A DNA stretch of 47,741 bases from Paenibacillus turicensis (GCF_017873435.1 NZ_JAGGKG010000029.1:1-47741); one strand, 5' to 3'; positions 26,423-35,286 are shown, counted from the first letter of the stretch. Notes: generated by a model from the letters alone, not told the origin. Program-made: numbers and translations.

Positions 26423-28417
26423 ATGTCTGGAGTAAACAAAAGACTTATTATTTCTCTATTATCAGTCTGCCTGATCAGTAGTACAACCCTATGGTACTTC
26501 AACTCAAGAGGAGTTTATTCACAAGCTGTACAACCTATCGCATATGAACCTACAACCAAGCTTACATTGACACCCGCACCAACTTCAAGCACAACTGAGC
26601 CGCAGCAGCCATCCGCAGAAATACTAAGTCATCGATTAAATGAATACCACATTAATGTCAAGCTCGATGAAACAACAGGAACATTAATTGGAAGTCAGAC
26701 GGTAACCTTTAAGCATCCCGGTAAAAAAACAATCAATGAACTTTACTTTCATTTATATCCTAATGCCTTCAGTTCAAAGGATACCACCTTTATGAAGGAA
26801 TCAGGCGGGAAGCTCCGCGGCGACGTCATGCCTAAAAACGGGTATGGAAATATGACACTTACTGAAGTAACGACGACAGACGGCATCTCATTGCTTCATC
26901 GCGTCATGTATGTCCAGCCTGACGATGGCAATACGCACGATCGAACACTAGCGAAAATCCGCCTCCCCGTTTCCATTCGTGGTGGTGAGAGTATCACACT
27001 TAAAATCGGCTTCACAGTAAAGTTACCACAGATTTTTGCCCGAATGGGCATTGTGGATGATTTTGTGATGGCAGGGCAGTGGTTCCCTAAGCTAAGTGTG
27101 TATGAGCCCGTTGGGCGAAGAGGGGTTACCGTTGAGGGCTGGAATTTACATCAATATCATGGCAACTCGGAGTTTTACTCTGATTTTGGCATATATAATG
27201 TAAAAATTGACGTCCCTAAAAACTACATCATTGCAGCTACAGGCTTCCCTACCAAAGCCACTGTCATACAAAATAACAGAAAAATAGAACAATATTATGC
27301 AGATGATGTCCACGATTTTGCTTGGTCTGCCTCTCCCAATTTTGTATTTATGGAGGAGCCATACTCCTCAGATGAAGTGCCAGGAGTAAAAATCAAGCTC
27401 TATCTTGATCCGATGCATAAGGATTTAAAGGATCGCTATTTTTATGCAGCCAAGGTCGCTTTAGCAAACTTCAGTAAATGGTATGGAAGATACCCTTATT
27501 CAACATTATCCATCGTTGTGCCACCTAAGTCGGGAAATGGTGCTGGTGGAATGGAGTATCCGACATTAATTACTGCATTTGGTGCTACTGAAGAAGCACC
27601 TGGCTACGAATTGGAGCGAACCGTCATCCATGAAATTGGACATCAATTTTTTTATGGCATGATTGCGAATAATGAGTTTGAAGAGGCTTGGCTAGATGAA
27701 GCATTTACGTCTTATGCCGAAGATAAGTTAATGGATCAGGAATTTGGAATCAAGCCAAATTTACCTATTCAGGGCTCATTAATTCATCAGCCTGTCGCAT
27801 TAACACAACCTTCATGGGAATATGGCTCCAGTAACAATTATGCAAATAACGTATATTATCGTGGGAAGCTAGTGCTACTAGATATCGAACGTAGAGTAGG
27901 CACCTCTACAATGAATCGAATTATGAACAAATATGCGTTGCAAAACCGTTTTAAACACCCCACAACTAAGACCTTCCAAAAGGTAGTTGAGCAGGTCAGT
28001 GGTCAAAGCTGGAAGGATTACTTTAATGAGCATGTGTATAGCAATGTAATGATTGATTACGCAGTCAATGGAATTACGATCAAACCAGTTAAAATTAATG
28101 GAAAAGCAATATATGAATCTACCGTTCAGTTACAACGCAATGGTGCAGTTTATCCTAAGGTCCCGCTATTATTAAAGTTTACAGATGGACACACGATCAG
28201 CAAAACCTGGAGCAGTGACGATACACAACTGCAAATTAAGCTTAACTATACTGCCCCTTTGGATTGGGTCATGATTGATCCTGAATATAAGATGATTTTA
28301 GAAAACAAGCATAACAACAATTTCCTTCGAGCACAGGTTGATCCTAAGCTCACCACTCGCCTGGACCTTGGCATTTTTAAAGCAATTGAAACGATTGTAG
28401 GGGTATTTCTGTGGTAG
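26423..28417 (+). CDS. M1-family zinc metallopeptidase, membrane-anchored
   Basis: A 664-residue protein with an N-terminal membrane segment or signal (KRLIISLLSVCLISSTTLWYF), a Thr/Pro/Ser-rich linker, an aminopeptidase-N-like beta domain, and the gluzincin site HEIGHQFF plus the glutamate 19 residues later (EEAWLDEAF). The GAMEN-like motif is present as NGAGGMEYP. It is likely an outside-facing aminopeptidase. The ATG at 26423 is used; AGGAGG lies 12 bases upstream, rather far. It is divergent from ywhD and precedes a membrane protein gene by about 50 bases, probably one transcript. Confidence 0.9.
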   Translation: MSGVNKRLIISLLSVCLISSTTLWYFNSRGVYSQAVQPIAYEPTTKLTLTPAPTSSTTEPQQPSAEILSHRLNEYHINVKLDETTGTLIGSQTVTFKHPGKKTINELYFHLYPNAFSSKDTTFMKESGGKLRGDVMPKNGYGNMTLTEVTTTDGISLLHRVMYVQPDDGNTHDRTLAKIRLPVSIRGGESITLKIGFTVKLPQIFARMGIVDDFVMAGQWFPKLSVYEPVGRRGVTVEGWNLHQYHGNSEFYSDFGIYNVKIDVPKNYIIAATGFPTKATVIQNNRKIEQYYADDVHDFAWSASPNFVFMEEPYSSDEVPGVKIKLYLDPMHKDLKDRYFYAAKVALANFSKWYGRYPYSTLSIVVPPKSGNGAGGMEYPTLITAFGATEEAPGYELERTVIHEIGHQFFYGMIANNEFEEAWLDEAFTSYAEDKLMDQEFGIKPNLPIQGSLIHQPVALTQPSWEYGSSNNYANNVYYRGKLVLLDIERRVGTSTMNRIMNKYALQNRFKHPTTKTFQKVVEQVSGQSWKDYFNEHVYSNVMIDYAVNGITIKPVKINGKAIYESTVQLQRNGAVYPKVPLLLKFTDGHTISKTWSSDDTQLQIKLNYTAPLDWVMIDPEYKMILENKHNNNFLRAQVDPKLTTRLDLGIFKAIETIVGVFLW

Positions 28418-28469
28418 TTGAATTTAATCCACACAATAAATGCAACACTATTAGGTTGGGGGGAAAAGC

Positions 28470-29300
28470 ATGATCTATTTGCGCGAAGGATGGGGACGTG
28501 TCAAGGGGCAATTCCCCTCTGTCATCATTTTATTTCTTTATCAATTATTATGGGGATTTTTCCTATACCGTGTCATCAATGAACTTGTCATTTCTGTATT
28601 AGAGCGATATCCTGATTCATCATTGCCTGAAATAAGTAGGATATTATTTCTATTTGAGGGTCAACTGGGATTTGAACAAAATCCAAATATAAAAACGGCA
28701 TTAATTTGGATTGTTATTTTATTATTAGTACGAATTATACTTAGTCCTTTTATCCAAGCGGGTATTTTATATGGATTAGTCCCTGATGAGAGTAGAAAAT
28801 CTGGACTACCCTTATTTAGAGGAATGCAGCAGTTTGGCAAACCAGTTTTGCTCATCTATTTGATTGAATGGCTATTAATTATTAGCCCCGCCTATTTTAT
28901 ATATCCGAGGTTGAGCCAACTGATCACCAATTTGCTTCAAGTAGGGATAACGTATCCTGTGCTGTTTACGGTGATTGCATATTTAACAGGATGGTGCGCC
29001 TATATATGGATGATTCGTCAATGTAGTCTCTTCATTCAATTTGGTTACTTCTTTCAGCATAAAATAGCACCTTCTTTTATTATTTTTCTCCGGTCTATTT
29101 TAAAAGGATTATTAATTTCATGCTTACTTGGTTTATGTCTATTCGGAATCTCGCTTCTATTTGGCACACTCTCCTTCATATGGACAGGGTTACTCGCACT
29201 CATCTTACAACAATGCTTCCCATTATTTAGAAGTCTCATTTCGATTTGGCGGGTCACTGCTCAATACAAGCTTTGGGAGCAAAGTTCACAAAAATGCTAA
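28470..29300 (+). CDS. Polytopic membrane protein of unknown function
   Basis: A 276-residue protein with about six predicted membrane helices (first at residues 15-35, last near 230-255). It has no catalytic motif I recognise; charged loops are short. GGGGGGAAAAGC precedes the ATG. It follows the M1 peptidase by 52 bases on the same strand and is ended by a hairpin at 29344-29367, so the two are likely co-expressed. I cannot name a family with confidence. Confidence 0.7.
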   Translation: MIYLREGWGRVKGQFPSVIILFLYQLLWGFFLYRVINELVISVLERYPDSSLPEISRILFLFEGQLGFEQNPNIKTALIWIVILLLVRIILSPFIQAGILYGLVPDESRKSGLPLFRGMQQFGKPVLLIYLIEWLLIISPAYFIYPRLSQLITNLLQVGITYPVLFTVIAYLTGWCAYIWMIRQCSLFIQFGYFFQHKIAPSFIIFLRSILKGLLISCLLGLCLFGISLLFGTLSFIWTGLLALILQQCFPLFRSLISIWRVTAQYKLWEQSSQKC

Positions 29301-29343
29301 TCTTTTTTAAGAAAATATAGTCATTGAAAACCCTTACAAATCA

Positions 29344-29375
29344 AGGCTTTCGCAAATGCGGAAGCCTCTTTGCGT
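29344..29375 (+). terminator. Terminator of the M1 peptidase/membrane protein unit
   Basis: AGGCTTTCGC (29344-29353) pairs with GCGGAAGCCT (29358-29367), with an AAAT loop and a short T-rich tail. Confidence 0.65.
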
Positions 29376-29406
29376 TAAATCCGTATTTTTTTATATGAAT
29401 TAAGCA

Positions 29407-29436
29407 TTGCCAAAATACACCTGATGCTGGTACAAT
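29407..29436 (+). promoter_or_regulatory. Promoter of the first riboswitch-NlpC/P60 module
   Basis: TTGCCA (29407-29412), an 18-bp spacer and TACAAT (29431-29436). The second module has the same -35. Confidence 0.6.
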
Positions 29437-29499
29437 AACAACAGTAATAAATCAGTAACAACTTTGTAATTATTTCTGTAATTTCTAAATAGGTGAATA

Positions 29500-29622
29500 A
29501 AAATGAGCCGAGTTCCTGTACACCAGGGAACGGGGGAACCATTTTGGGTGAATTGATCTTGTAACAAAGGGATCATAGGGGACCTTCAAACCGAATCCTC
29601 AAGCTAACCTCGTAGGCATTGG
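29500..29622 (+). promoter_or_regulatory. c-di-AMP riboswitch (ydaO/yuaA class), copy 1
   Basis: The leader carries the class's conserved blocks in order: GGGGGAACCA, GGGTGAA, TTGTAACAAAGGGATCATAG, CCGAATCC and GCTAACCTCGTAGGC. This class turns off wall-hydrolase and osmolyte genes when c-di-AMP is high. Its 3' end lies within a few bases of the ribosome site GGAAGGAG, and no terminator stands between, so control of translation is possible. Boundaries are approximate. Confidence 0.93.
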
Positions 29623-29639
29623 AAGGAGATTAACTTCTT

Positions 29640-30131
29640 TTGAAGAAAAAGTTAACCGCAGCGGCACTAGGATGTGCCCTATTATTCAGTTTAGGTACAG
29701 GTAGTGCATTTGCAGACTCTAAATTAGATTCTGCAGTTGAAAGTGGATTAGGATCAAAATATGTATCAGGTGGAACTTCTACTGCAGGTTTTGACTGCTC
29801 TGGGTTCACACAATTTGTATTTAAAAAGCTTGGTATCAAGCTTCCACATCAATCTGGTTCTCAATATAAGATGGGAACTGCTGTTGAAAAAGAGGATTTA
29901 ATCGAAGGCGATTTAGTTTTCTTCAATACCTCTGGTAAAGGTATTTCTCATGTAGGTGTATATGTTGGAGACGGAAAATTTGCTCATGCTTCTTCTTCTA
30001 AAGGCGTTATTATTAGTAAGCTAAGCGAAAGTTACTATGTAAAACGTTATGTAGGCGCAAAACGCATTTTAAGTACTGACAAGTATGAAGATGTAGCTGC
30101 GGATACTACTGATCATGATGATGTAGAATAA
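29640..30131 (+). CDS. Secreted NlpC/P60 endopeptidase, copy 1
   Basis: A 163-residue exported peptidoglycan hydrolase: signal peptide (MKKKLTAAALGCALLFSLG, cleavage near AFA-DS) and a single NlpC/P60 domain. The catalytic cysteine is in GFDCSGFTQFVF and the histidine in ISHVGVYVG; FAHASSSKG follows. It ends in an Asp/Thr-rich acidic tail. It would cut the gamma-D-Glu to diamino-acid bond of wall stem peptides. The start is TTG (29640), after GGAAGGAG. The c-di-AMP riboswitch in the leader ties it to turgor and wall control. It is a paralogue of the next gene. Confidence 0.92.
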   Translation: MKKKLTAAALGCALLFSLGTGSAFADSKLDSAVESGLGSKYVSGGTSTAGFDCSGFTQFVFKKLGIKLPHQSGSQYKMGTAVEKEDLIEGDLVFFNTSGKGISHVGVYVGDGKFAHASSSKGVIISKLSESYYVKRYVGAKRILSTDKYEDVAADTTDHDDVE

Positions 30132-30144
30132 TATGATAATAATA

Positions 30145-30195
30145 AATACCTATGGTTTTCTTCCGAATTGGATGAGGCTATGGGTATTTTTTTGT
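30145..30195 (+). terminator. Terminator between the two NlpC/P60 modules
   Basis: AATACCTATGG (30145-30155) pairs with CTATGGGTATT (30178-30188), with wobbles, and T-run follows. It makes the two modules separate transcripts. Confidence 0.8.
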
Positions 30196-30221
30196 TGATT
30201 TTTAAAAATAAGGATACAAGC

Positions 30222-30250
30222 TTGCCAAATGAATGACAATTTGATAGAAT
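30222..30250 (+). promoter_or_regulatory. Promoter of the second riboswitch-NlpC/P60 module
   Basis: TTGCCA (30222-30227), a 17-bp spacer and TAGAAT (30245-30250). It is followed by AGTAACAACTTTGTAATTAT, which also occurs in the first module. Confidence 0.65.
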
Positions 30251-30317
30251 TATCAAAGTAATTAGTAACAACTTTGTAATTATTGCTGTAACTTTTAAAA
30301 ACTAAACTAACAAACGG

Positions 30318-30440
30318 ACAGCCAAATTCTATACATTATAGAAACGGGGGAACCATGCGGGTGAATTGATCTTGTAACAAAGGGATCATAGGGAACCTTC
30401 AACCGAATCCTTAAGCTAACCTCGTAGGCATTGGAAGGAG
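30318..30440 (+). promoter_or_regulatory. c-di-AMP riboswitch (ydaO/yuaA class), copy 2
   Basis: It has the same conserved blocks as copy 1, nearly identical from GGGGGAACCA onward. The peripheral hairpin differs (TTCTATACATTATAGAA here), which supports pairing rather than mere sequence copy. The ribosome site GGAAGGAG again directly follows. Confidence 0.93.
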
Positions 30441-30450
30441 CTTTAACATC

Positions 30451-30939
30451 TTGAGAAAAGTAATTGCAGCCGTAGCAACAAGCTTAACCATCGTTTTAAC
30501 AGTAGGTGCAGGAAGTACATTTGCAGCAACTAATACAGCACCATCAAAACTCGTCTCTGTTGTAAACGCAGTAAAAGGAACACCTTATAAAATGGGTGGC
30601 ATTTCAACAGTTGGTTTTGACTGCTCAGGTTTTACTAAATATGTGTTCAAGAAGTTTGGCGTTAATATATCTCGCTCTTCTGCCGCACAATATAAAATGG
30701 GTACTGCTGTTTCTAAAAGTAATTTAAAAGAAGGAGATCTCGTCTTTTTTAATACATTTGGTAAAGGCGTTTCTCATGTAGGTATTTACATCGGTAATGG
30801 TAAATTTGCTCATGCTTCTTCTTCTAAAGGCATCGCCGTTGACAATCTTAACAGTAGCTATTATAAGAAAAGATATGTTGGCGCTAAACGTGTCCTCAGC
30901 AAAGCAGGTTATGCAAAATATGCAGCTTCATTAACTTAA
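30451..30939 (+). CDS. Secreted NlpC/P60 endopeptidase, copy 2
   Basis: A 162-residue paralogue of the preceding gene: signal peptide (MRKVIAAVATSLTIVLTVGAG, cleavage near TFA-AT) and an NlpC/P60 domain with GFDCSGFTKYVF, VSHVGIYIG and the shared FAHASSSKG. It lacks the acidic tail of copy 1 and has a more basic C-terminal part, which may alter wall binding. The start is TTG again, after GGAAGGAG. Promoter, riboswitch and gene together are duplicated, so the pair probably came from one tandem duplication followed by divergence. Confidence 0.92.
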   Translation: MRKVIAAVATSLTIVLTVGAGSTFAATNTAPSKLVSVVNAVKGTPYKMGGISTVGFDCSGFTKYVFKKFGVNISRSSAAQYKMGTAVSKSNLKEGDLVFFNTFGKGVSHVGIYIGNGKFAHASSSKGIAVDNLNSSYYKKRYVGAKRVLSKAGYAKYAASLT

Positions 30940-30973
30940 TATTAGTGTTAAACATATTTCAACTCATACACTT

Positions 30974-31014
30974 ACCGCACGGTTCATTTGTTTAATGAAA
31001 CCTTGCGGTTTTTT
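30974..31014 (+). terminator. Terminator of the second NlpC/P60 gene
   Basis: ACCGCACGGTTCATT pairs with AATGAAACCTTGCGGT with small bulges, then six T. The following 190 bases to the next gene are A/T-rich and hold nothing I can name. Confidence 0.85.
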
Positions 31015-31203
31015 ATATCGTGTACTAAATTATTTTTAAGCTAAACTATATTTTTATGATCTAATTTTTTCGCTCTACATAATATATAACGTACCAACCG
31101 CATATTATGTTCCCAATTTTTTAAAAAAATTTTTATTTTTTTTATTAGTGTGAGGATACTTAATACGTGTGATCTAAAAGCTTGGAAAATGAGGTGGTTA
31201 CTA

Positions 31204-31698
31204 ATGAACAAGTGGTTCCAAGTCGTTCCTATGCAAGAAAAACATGCTGCTGAGGTTTGTAGTTGGCGATATGATCCTCCTTATGATATTTATAGCTGGT
31301 TACCTTGGGAGCAAATGCAGGCACTTGAGGTTGAATTTGGCGATGCTCAGCTTCGTAGTGAGCAATATGTCTCTATTTTGGACGAAGGAGATGAACTGGT
31401 AGGGTTTGCTCAATATTTTCCACTTATTGATGTGACAAGACTAGGAATCGGAATGAAGCCTGATTTATGCGGGTATGGATATGGCCATTTATTTGTGTCT
31501 GCAATTGTAGAAGAGGCACTGCGACGTGCTCCAAGAAATACGATTGATCTTGAAGTGCTCACATGGAATAAACGAGCAATACGTTGTTATGAACATGTTG
31601 GATTTAGTATTACAGATGAATATGACAAAATGACGCCAAAAGGGGTCTCACAATCCTTTTATTGTATGGTATTTCAAGGATTTCCAAGACAGGAATAG
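31204..31698 (+). CDS. GNAT-family N-acetyltransferase
   Basis: A 164-residue GNAT enzyme. The acetyl-CoA loop is visible as GMKPDLCGYGYGHLFVSAIVEEA (Q/RxxGxG/A type, here CGYGYG), followed by DLEVLTWNKRAIRCYEHVGF, the family's C-terminal motif. The substrate is unknown; close forms acetylate ribosomal N-termini or small amines. The ATG at 31204 follows GAGGTGG by 6 bases; an upstream in-frame start lacks a site. It is alone, convergent with rbsK. Confidence 0.88.
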   Translation: MNKWFQVVPMQEKHAAEVCSWRYDPPYDIYSWLPWEQMQALEVEFGDAQLRSEQYVSILDEGDELVGFAQYFPLIDVTRLGIGMKPDLCGYGYGHLFVSAIVEEALRRAPRNTIDLEVLTWNKRAIRCYEHVGFSITDEYDKMTPKGVSQSFYCMVFQGFPRQE

Positions 31699-31706
31699 CT
31701 TTTAGA

Positions 31707-31763
31707 TCACTTTTAAGGTGCAAAAAAAAGATTGGCACCTTAAAAGTGACCAATCTATTTTTT
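31707..31763. terminator. Bidirectional terminator with two competing hairpins
   Basis: A perfect 15-bp stem (31707-31721 with 31735-31749) overlaps a second stem AGATTGG/CCAATCT (31729-31735 with 31750-31756). On the minus strand the second is followed by eight T, and on the plus strand by TATTTTTT. It can end both the acetyltransferase and rbsK. Confidence 0.8.
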
Positions 31764-31797
31764 AACGAAAAATATAATATAACCAAATACTTTACCT

Positions 31798-32772
31798 TTA
31801 TGAACGCTTCATAAATTGTATAACCTCTTCTTGTGTGGGCATTCCTGCCTGTGCGCCAAACTTAGTCACTGCTAGTGCCGAAGCAGCTGAAGCATAAGTG
31901 ACGGCTTGCCCCACTATTTCACCACGCCCTAGAGCGACGCCCAGCGCTGCACAAAAGCAGTCACCTGCACCCGTTGTATCTACAACCTCAACTTTATGAG
32001 CAGGAGCATAGACCACCTCTACATTATCTTCATTACGTTGATCTATATAAGCGGATCCATCACTACCTAATGTTGTAATGACAACGGCATTATTGACTGA
32101 AGCAAGCTTATGCATGGCTTGTGTCACTTCTTCATGAGTTTCTAATGCAGATTGACCAAGGAGCCCTGCTAACTCTGACTGATTTGGCACAAGAACGGTA
32201 GCATTGGACAATAACTCTGGAGGTAACGTTCCTGAAGCAGGGGCTGGAGCTGGATTAAGCAATACAATGGCATCCCCCTCCGCAGCGATCTGTGCAGCTT
32301 GTACAACCGTCTCCATCTCTGTCTCCAATTGAAGTAATACAACATCAGCGTCACGTAAGCATGACTCTATTGCCGGTTCCCTAAGCATTGCAGGCGTCAG
32401 TTTGCCATTCGCCCCAGCGACAATAATAATTCGATTGTCTCCTTCCGTGACCCAGATAGAAGCAACACCTGTGGTAACATTAGATAATTGGGCTACATGT
32501 GTTGTATTTACACCGTTTGCATTTAAATCTGTAATTAGCTGTTGGCCAAATTTGTCTTGTCCTACCGCACCAATCATCGTTACATTAGCGCCTAATCTTG
32601 CCGCAGCCAAAGCTTGATTCGCCCCCTTGCCACCAGGTATAAAATGAACTTGTTCGCCTGTAAGTGTCTCTCCCTGCAACGGTGCACGCTCAGCTTCAAT
32701 CACAATATCCATATTGAGACTACCAACAACAACAACATTAGGACGTGCTAGTTCGGAAGTTTGAGTATCCAT
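31798..32772 (-). CDS. rbsK: Ribokinase (PfkB family)
   Basis: A 324-residue PfkB carbohydrate kinase with both signatures: GGKGANQALAAARLGA near residue 45 and DTTGAGDCFCAALGVALG near 265 (catalytic Asp in GAGD). The N-terminal VVVGSLNMDIV is typical of RbsK. It phosphorylates ribose, though related nucleoside kinases cannot be excluded. No ribose transporter is nearby. The ATG at 32772 with AAGGAG 7 bases upstream is preferred over one six bases earlier. It follows the pterin dehydratase gene by 36 bases, probably one transcript. Confidence 0.88.
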   Translation of the reverse strand: MDTQTSELARPNVVVVGSLNMDIVIEAERAPLQGETLTGEQVHFIPGGKGANQALAAARLGANVTMIGAVGQDKFGQQLITDLNANGVNTTHVAQLSNVTTGVASIWVTEGDNRIIIVAGANGKLTPAMLREPAIESCLRDADVVLLQLETEMETVVQAAQIAAEGDAIVLLNPAPAPASGTLPPELLSNATVLVPNQSELAGLLGQSALETHEEVTQAMHKLASVNNAVVITTLGSDGSAYIDQRNEDNVEVVYAPAHKVEVVDTTGAGDCFCAALGVALGRGEIVGQAVTYASAASALAVTKFGAQAGMPTQEEVIQFMKRS

Positions 32773-32808
32773 ATCCATTCTCCTTAATCTAGGTTAGTAA
32801 ATGCAACT

Positions 32809-33108
32809 TCACTCCACAGCGCTTGCTTTCAGAAAGGACTCATTATATTGCTGTGCTTCTTTAACATCGATGGCTGTAACTCCACCAGCTTCCCAAGACG
32901 TTAACCGAAGCGTGACGGTTGTATGATCGATTGTAATAAATGGATGATGATCAAACGCCTCTGAAATGGCTGCAACCTCACCTACAAATGCAATCCCTTT
33001 CATAAAGCTACTGAATTTATACTTTCGTACAATCCATCGTCCTTCCTCTAATTCCCAGCCTTCCAGCGTTTCTAAATACGCCTCAATTTCTTCTGGTGTA
33101 AATGGCAT
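32809..33108 (-). CDS. 4a-hydroxytetrahydrobiopterin dehydratase (PCD)
   Basis: A 99-residue PCD/DCoH-fold protein with the active-site signature AFDHHPFITIDHTTVTLRLTSW and the GGVTAIDVKEA end. It dehydrates the carbinolamine made by pterin-dependent hydroxylases; in bacteria without such enzymes it is linked to molybdopterin or folate repair. No phenylalanine hydroxylase is in view. GGAAGGGGGAAAAGT precedes the ATG. It is likely co-transcribed with rbsK downstream. Confidence 0.9.
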   Translation of the reverse strand: MPFTPEEIEAYLETLEGWELEEGRWIVRKYKFSSFMKGIAFVGEVAAISEAFDHHPFITIDHTTVTLRLTSWEAGGVTAIDVKEAQQYNESFLKASAVE

Positions 33109-33212
33109 ACTTTTCCCCCTTCCTAGCGTAACTCTAAGTGACTGATCATGTTTGCCAGGCTATCATTCAAGCTAATACATTTTATCGTTTAAAAAAATAA
33201 TTATACTTGTTT

Positions 33213-33506
33213 TTAGACCAACCTAACAGAAGTAAATTCTTGCTCGCCAATAAACAAGTTAATAAGATGTGAATTAGCATCATGGGTGACGATGGCACTT
33301 CCTACCTCAATCATCGATTGTGTACCCAAAGCATAAAATAAATCCTCCGCTAATGCCTCCCACACCTCATCCTTTTGCTCCTGTGACAATTGTGACCATT
33401 CATTTGGCTCCATTTCAAAAAAAATATAGCTATCTGGTATCTGCGAAACCGCCTCCGTCAAATCTTTTAAAATATCGCCATATTCTCTGCCATGCTTAAT
33501 TCCCAT
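33213..33506 (-). CDS. Small conserved-looking hypothetical protein
   Basis: A 97-residue acidic soluble protein (MGIKHGREYGDILKDL...) with a helical N-terminal half containing EWSQLSQEQKDEVWEALAEDLFYALG and a beta-rich C-terminal end. No family recognised. The ATG at 33504-33506 follows GGAAGGGTG by 8 bases; an upstream reading has no site. It is divergent from motAB, with about 100 bases to the pterin dehydratase gene. Confidence 0.7.
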   Translation of the reverse strand: MGIKHGREYGDILKDLTEAVSQIPDSYIFFEMEPNEWSQLSQEQKDEVWEALAEDLFYALGTQSMIEVGSAIVTHDANSHLINLFIGEQEFTSVRLV

Positions 33507-33573
33507 GGGTGTAACACCCTTCCTTTTCATGATCTTGTAACATATTAGTTCTATTATAACGGAAAATACCACT

Positions 33574-33600
33574 TAAAAAAAAAGGGAAGTTTGTCGATAA
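33574..33600 (+). promoter_or_regulatory. Sigma-D-like promoter of motAB
   Basis: TAAA (33574-33577), 15 bases, GTCGATAA (33593-33600), one mismatch from the sigma-D pattern TAAA-N15-GCCGATAA. The start would be near 33607, about 95 bases before motA. It lies in the shared region with the divergent gene at 33506. Confidence 0.85.
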
Positions 33601-33701
33601 CAAAGATAAGCCATTTTTCTGAAATATTATTGAGTATTTTTCAGCAAGGAAGCTGAGGAACAAGAAAAATAGGATAATTTATCTCAAGGACGAGGTGTAC
33701 A

Positions 33702-34502
33702 ATGGAAATATCAACGATTATTGGGCTTATATTCGGATTTGTATCACTAATTTTAGGTATGTACTTAAAAGGGGCTCCATTAGCAAGCTTGGTCTCTAAC
33801 CCAGCGGCCTTTGTTATTATAATATTGGGTACAGCGGCAACGTTATTTGTAGCTTTTCCGATGTCAGAACTTAAAAAGTTTGGAACACTGCTAAAAATCA
33901 CAATGGTAAAACCAAAAATTATTTCCAAGGAAGAGTTAATTAAGATGTTCATGGAATGGGCATCGATCACAAGACGTGAAGGATTGCTTGCCCTTGAAAG
34001 TAAAGTCGATGAAATCAGTGATGACTTCCTACGAAGTGGTATGCGTATGATTATTGATGGTAATGATCAGGAGTTCGTACAGGATGTACTCACCGAAGAT
34101 ATCGCGGCAACAGAAGAACGTCATAAAGCAGGGGCAATGATTTTCTCACAAGCCGGAATGTATGCTCCTACACTAGGGGTTCTTGGTGCGGTAGTAGGTC
34201 TGATTGCTGCATTGTCAGATATGAGTGATGTTAATAAGCTAGCCCACGCGATCTCTGGGGCATTTATCGCAACCGTATTTGGTATTTTTACCGGTTATGT
34301 AATGTGGCATCCGATTGCTACGAAACTGAAGCGTATTTCAAAAAAAGAGATGGAAGTAAAATTAATGATGGTCGAAGGTTTGCTTTCGATTCAATCTGGA
34401 GTATCCACGATCGCCATTCAACAAAAGCTAGTTGTCTTCCTAACGCCTGCTGAGCGTAAAAAGGTACTAGAGAAGGGAGCGGGTGGCGGTGAGCAAGAAT
34501 AA
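33702..34502 (+). CDS. motA: Flagellar motor stator protein MotA
   Basis: MotA forms the proton channel ring with MotB. The 266-residue protein has four membrane helices, the long cytoplasmic loop (MEWASITRREGLLALE), and the conserved proline region SQAGMYAPTLGVLGAVVGLI before helix 3. The ATG follows GACGAGGTGTACA. It overlaps motB by 14 bases. Under the sigma-D-like promoter, as in B. subtilis. MotA rather than MotP is inferred from the partner's channel residue and the sigma-D control. Confidence 0.95.
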   Translation: MEISTIIGLIFGFVSLILGMYLKGAPLASLVSNPAAFVIIILGTAATLFVAFPMSELKKFGTLLKITMVKPKIISKEELIKMFMEWASITRREGLLALESKVDEISDDFLRSGMRMIIDGNDQEFVQDVLTEDIAATEERHKAGAMIFSQAGMYAPTLGVLGAVVGLIAALSDMSDVNKLAHAISGAFIATVFGIFTGYVMWHPIATKLKRISKKEMEVKLMMVEGLLSIQSGVSTIAIQQKLVVFLTPAERKKVLEKGAGGGEQE

Positions 34503-35286
34503 ACGTCATGAAGAGCATGAAGAACATGCGGACGAAAGCTGGTTGCTTCCGTATTCCGATTTGATGACCTTGTTGCTTGCTATGTTTATTGTTCTATATG
34601 GGATGAGTAATGTAAATGCTCAAAAGTTTCAACAAATGAGCGAGGCCTTTAACAGCGTTTTATCAGGTGGTTCAGGTTTACTTGAAAGTAACGCTATGAT
34701 TAGCAATGACAAAAAATCAATGGGCGGTGCAACCATCATAGATGAGGCCGCTCAAGCTGCTAAGAAAAAACGGGCAGCATTACAACGTCAAGAGGAAGAA
34801 AACCTTTCTGCGTTAAAGGAGCAGCTTGATGAATATATCGCTAACAATGGATTAAGTAATGATTTAGAGACAAAATTAAATCAATCTCAGTTGATGATAA
34901 CAATTAGCGATAAGGCGCTTTTTGCTTCTGGTGATGCAGAATTAAAACCAAATGCACGTTCTTTAGCTAAATCAATCTCTAAAATGTTAGAGAAATTCCC
35001 TGATTATGAAATTTTAATTACAGGACATACCGATAATATCCCAATAAACACACAGAAGTTTCAAGATAACTGGGATCTAAGCTCTGCGCGGGCCTTAAAC
35101 TTTACACGTGTATTATTATTAAATCCACTACTCAGTCCTAAGCTAGTGACAGCAATAGGTAGTGGAGAGTATCGCCCTATCGCTACCAATGATACCGCTG
35201 CTGGGCGCGCTCAAAACCGGCGTGTAGAGGTTTCGATTATCCGTAAATATCAAGATACAACGGATACAATAAGTGTAAATCCATAA
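34489..35286 (+). CDS. motB: Flagellar motor stator protein MotB
   Basis: The 265-residue protein has one membrane helix with the proton-binding D24 (LLPYSDLMTLLLAMFIVLYG). A plug and helical linker follow (about 50-140), then an OmpA-like peptidoglycan-binding domain (ILITGHTDNIPINTQKFQDNWDLSSARA, then GRAQNRRVEVSI). I use the GTG at 34489, 9 bases after AAGGGAG; a GTG at 34483 is too close. The start lies inside the end of motA, indicating coupling. Confidence 0.94.
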   Translation: MSKNKRHEEHEEHADESWLLPYSDLMTLLLAMFIVLYGMSNVNAQKFQQMSEAFNSVLSGGSGLLESNAMISNDKKSMGGATIIDEAAQAAKKKRAALQRQEEENLSALKEQLDEYIANNGLSNDLETKLNQSQLMITISDKALFASGDAELKPNARSLAKSISKMLEKFPDYEILITGHTDNIPINTQKFQDNWDLSSARALNFTRVLLLNPLLSPKLVTAIGSGEYRPIATNDTAAGRAQNRRVEVSIIRKYQDTTDTISVNP

